From: Variovorax sp. OK212
GTDB taxonomy: Bacteria; Pseudomonadota; Gammaproteobacteria; Burkholderiales; Burkholderiaceae_C
Assembly (NCBI RefSeq): GCF_900112425.1
Contig: NZ_FOLP01000036.1
Span: 1-42,105 of the forward strand
Length of the DNA: 42,105 nucleotides
Reading direction: 5' to 3'
In this document: positions 41,659 through 42,105 of the stretch, in pieces
How the letters are laid out: every line of letters starts with the position of its first letter
How positions within the stretch are numbered: the first letter of the stretch is position 1
Translations under genes and position numbers: made by a program
Notes under the pieces: model-generated
Database searches by the model: none
What the model was told of the DNA's origin: nothing
What the model saw: the letters and a program-made list of their open reading frames with translations, nothing else

Positions 41659-42105
41659 TCATGCCGCCATCGTGGCGGTCTGACTGGCGAGTTGCCAGTA
41701 ATAGTTTGCCTCAGCTTCTGCAGGCGGGATGTAGCCGATGGGTTCGAGCAGGCGTTGGTGGTTGAACCAGGACACCCATTCGAGCGTGGCGAACTCCACC
41801 GCCTCCTTGGTCTTCCACGGTGCCCGGCGATGGATCAGCTCGGCCTTGTAGAGGCCGTTGATCGTTTCGGCCAGGGCGTTGTCGTAGGAATCGCCTTTAC
41901 TGCCCACTGATGGCTCAATGCCAGCCTCGCCCAGTCGTTCCGTGTACCGGATGCTGACGTATTGCGAGCCGCGATCGGAGTGACAAATCAAGCTGCCGTC
42001 ACGCTCGGGCTGACGGTCGTACAGCGCTTGCTCCAAAGCATCGAGCACGAAGTCCGTGCGCATCGAGCTGCTGACCCGCCAGCCCACGATGCGCCGGGCG
42101 AACAC
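41659..42105 (-). CDS. IS3-family transposase OrfB, C-terminal part (runs off edge)
   Basis: 148 residues to a stop at 41659; the 5' part lies outside the window. The rve integrase core has ICHSDRGSQYVSIRYTERL (the second catalytic Asp in SDRG) and NALAETINGLYKAELIH (the catalytic Glu). It ends with WFNHQRLLEPIGYIPPAEAE, which is standard for the IS3 family. The first catalytic Asp would lie off the edge. It lies immediately upstream of the PoNi gene, where a cognate toxin gene might be expected. Confidence 0.9.
   Translation of the reverse strand: MFARRIVGWRVSSSMRTDFVLDALEQALYDRQPERDGSLICHSDRGSQYVSIRYTERLGEAGIEPSVGSKGDSYDNALAETINGLYKAELIHRRAPWKTKEAVEFATLEWVSWFNHQRLLEPIGYIPPAEAEANYYWQLASQTATMAA

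Overview
The window looks like chromosome or large-replicon DNA of a high-GC betaproteobacterium, most likely Burkholderiales and probably Comamonadaceae-like. This rests on codon use, the insertion-sequence families (IS66, IS630, IS5, IS3), the ftsI remnant, the tandem Hsp20 genes and the PoNi-type immunity protein. It is an inference from family resemblance, not a computed classification. Much of the DNA is decayed accessory sequence in which intact genes sit between frameshifted, truncated or IS-disrupted remnants.

Layout. 1-2000: an unknown C-terminal gene fragment, two IS66 transposase scraps and a serine-recombinase fragment. 2076-4252 (minus): a compact three-gene unit of a small unknown protein, a histidine kinase with an RsbRD-like N-terminus and a trypsin-like serine protease. 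4294-5060: truncated remains of another two-component pair. 5085-7307: a membrane GGDEF-EAL protein. 7885-15362: stress and regulation genes, including several small winged-helix-like proteins, a VIT/CCC1 metal transporter, a histidine kinase with an apparently compensated double frameshift, and two tandem Hsp20 chaperones. 15797-17360: an esterase-like lipoprotein and an orphan CheY. 17906-20200: pseudogenes (DUF1232/YkvA, pRiA4b ORF-3-like) and an IS630 remnant. 20212-21756: an apparently intact large serine recombinase. 22450-23440: IS66 remnants.

The most interesting part is the minus-strand operon 35311-23460. Its five tightly packed intact genes encode a lipoprotein TolC-family outer-membrane protein, a periplasmic HlyD-type adaptor, a 1985-residue DUF4347 plus Ig-like-repeat protein, a second membrane-anchored HlyD-type adaptor with a large cytoplasmic N-terminal domain, and a PqqD-like/M50 site-2-protease/lipoyl-domain membrane fusion. 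No ABC ATPase or RND pump is encoded. The operon therefore resembles a type-1-like secretion apparatus in which an M50-type membrane protein occupies the place of the inner-membrane exporter, with the giant repeat protein as the likely substrate.

36430-42105: remnants of a periplasmic binding protein, an ATPase-like winged-helix protein and ftsI. The ftsI remnant is cut by a complete IS5-family element (38084-39242). Next come three tRNA genes in a row (Val, Arg, Pro), of which Val and Arg look damaged, then a strong terminator, an unknown lipoprotein, an orphan PoNi-like immunity gene and an IS3-family transposase running off the right edge.
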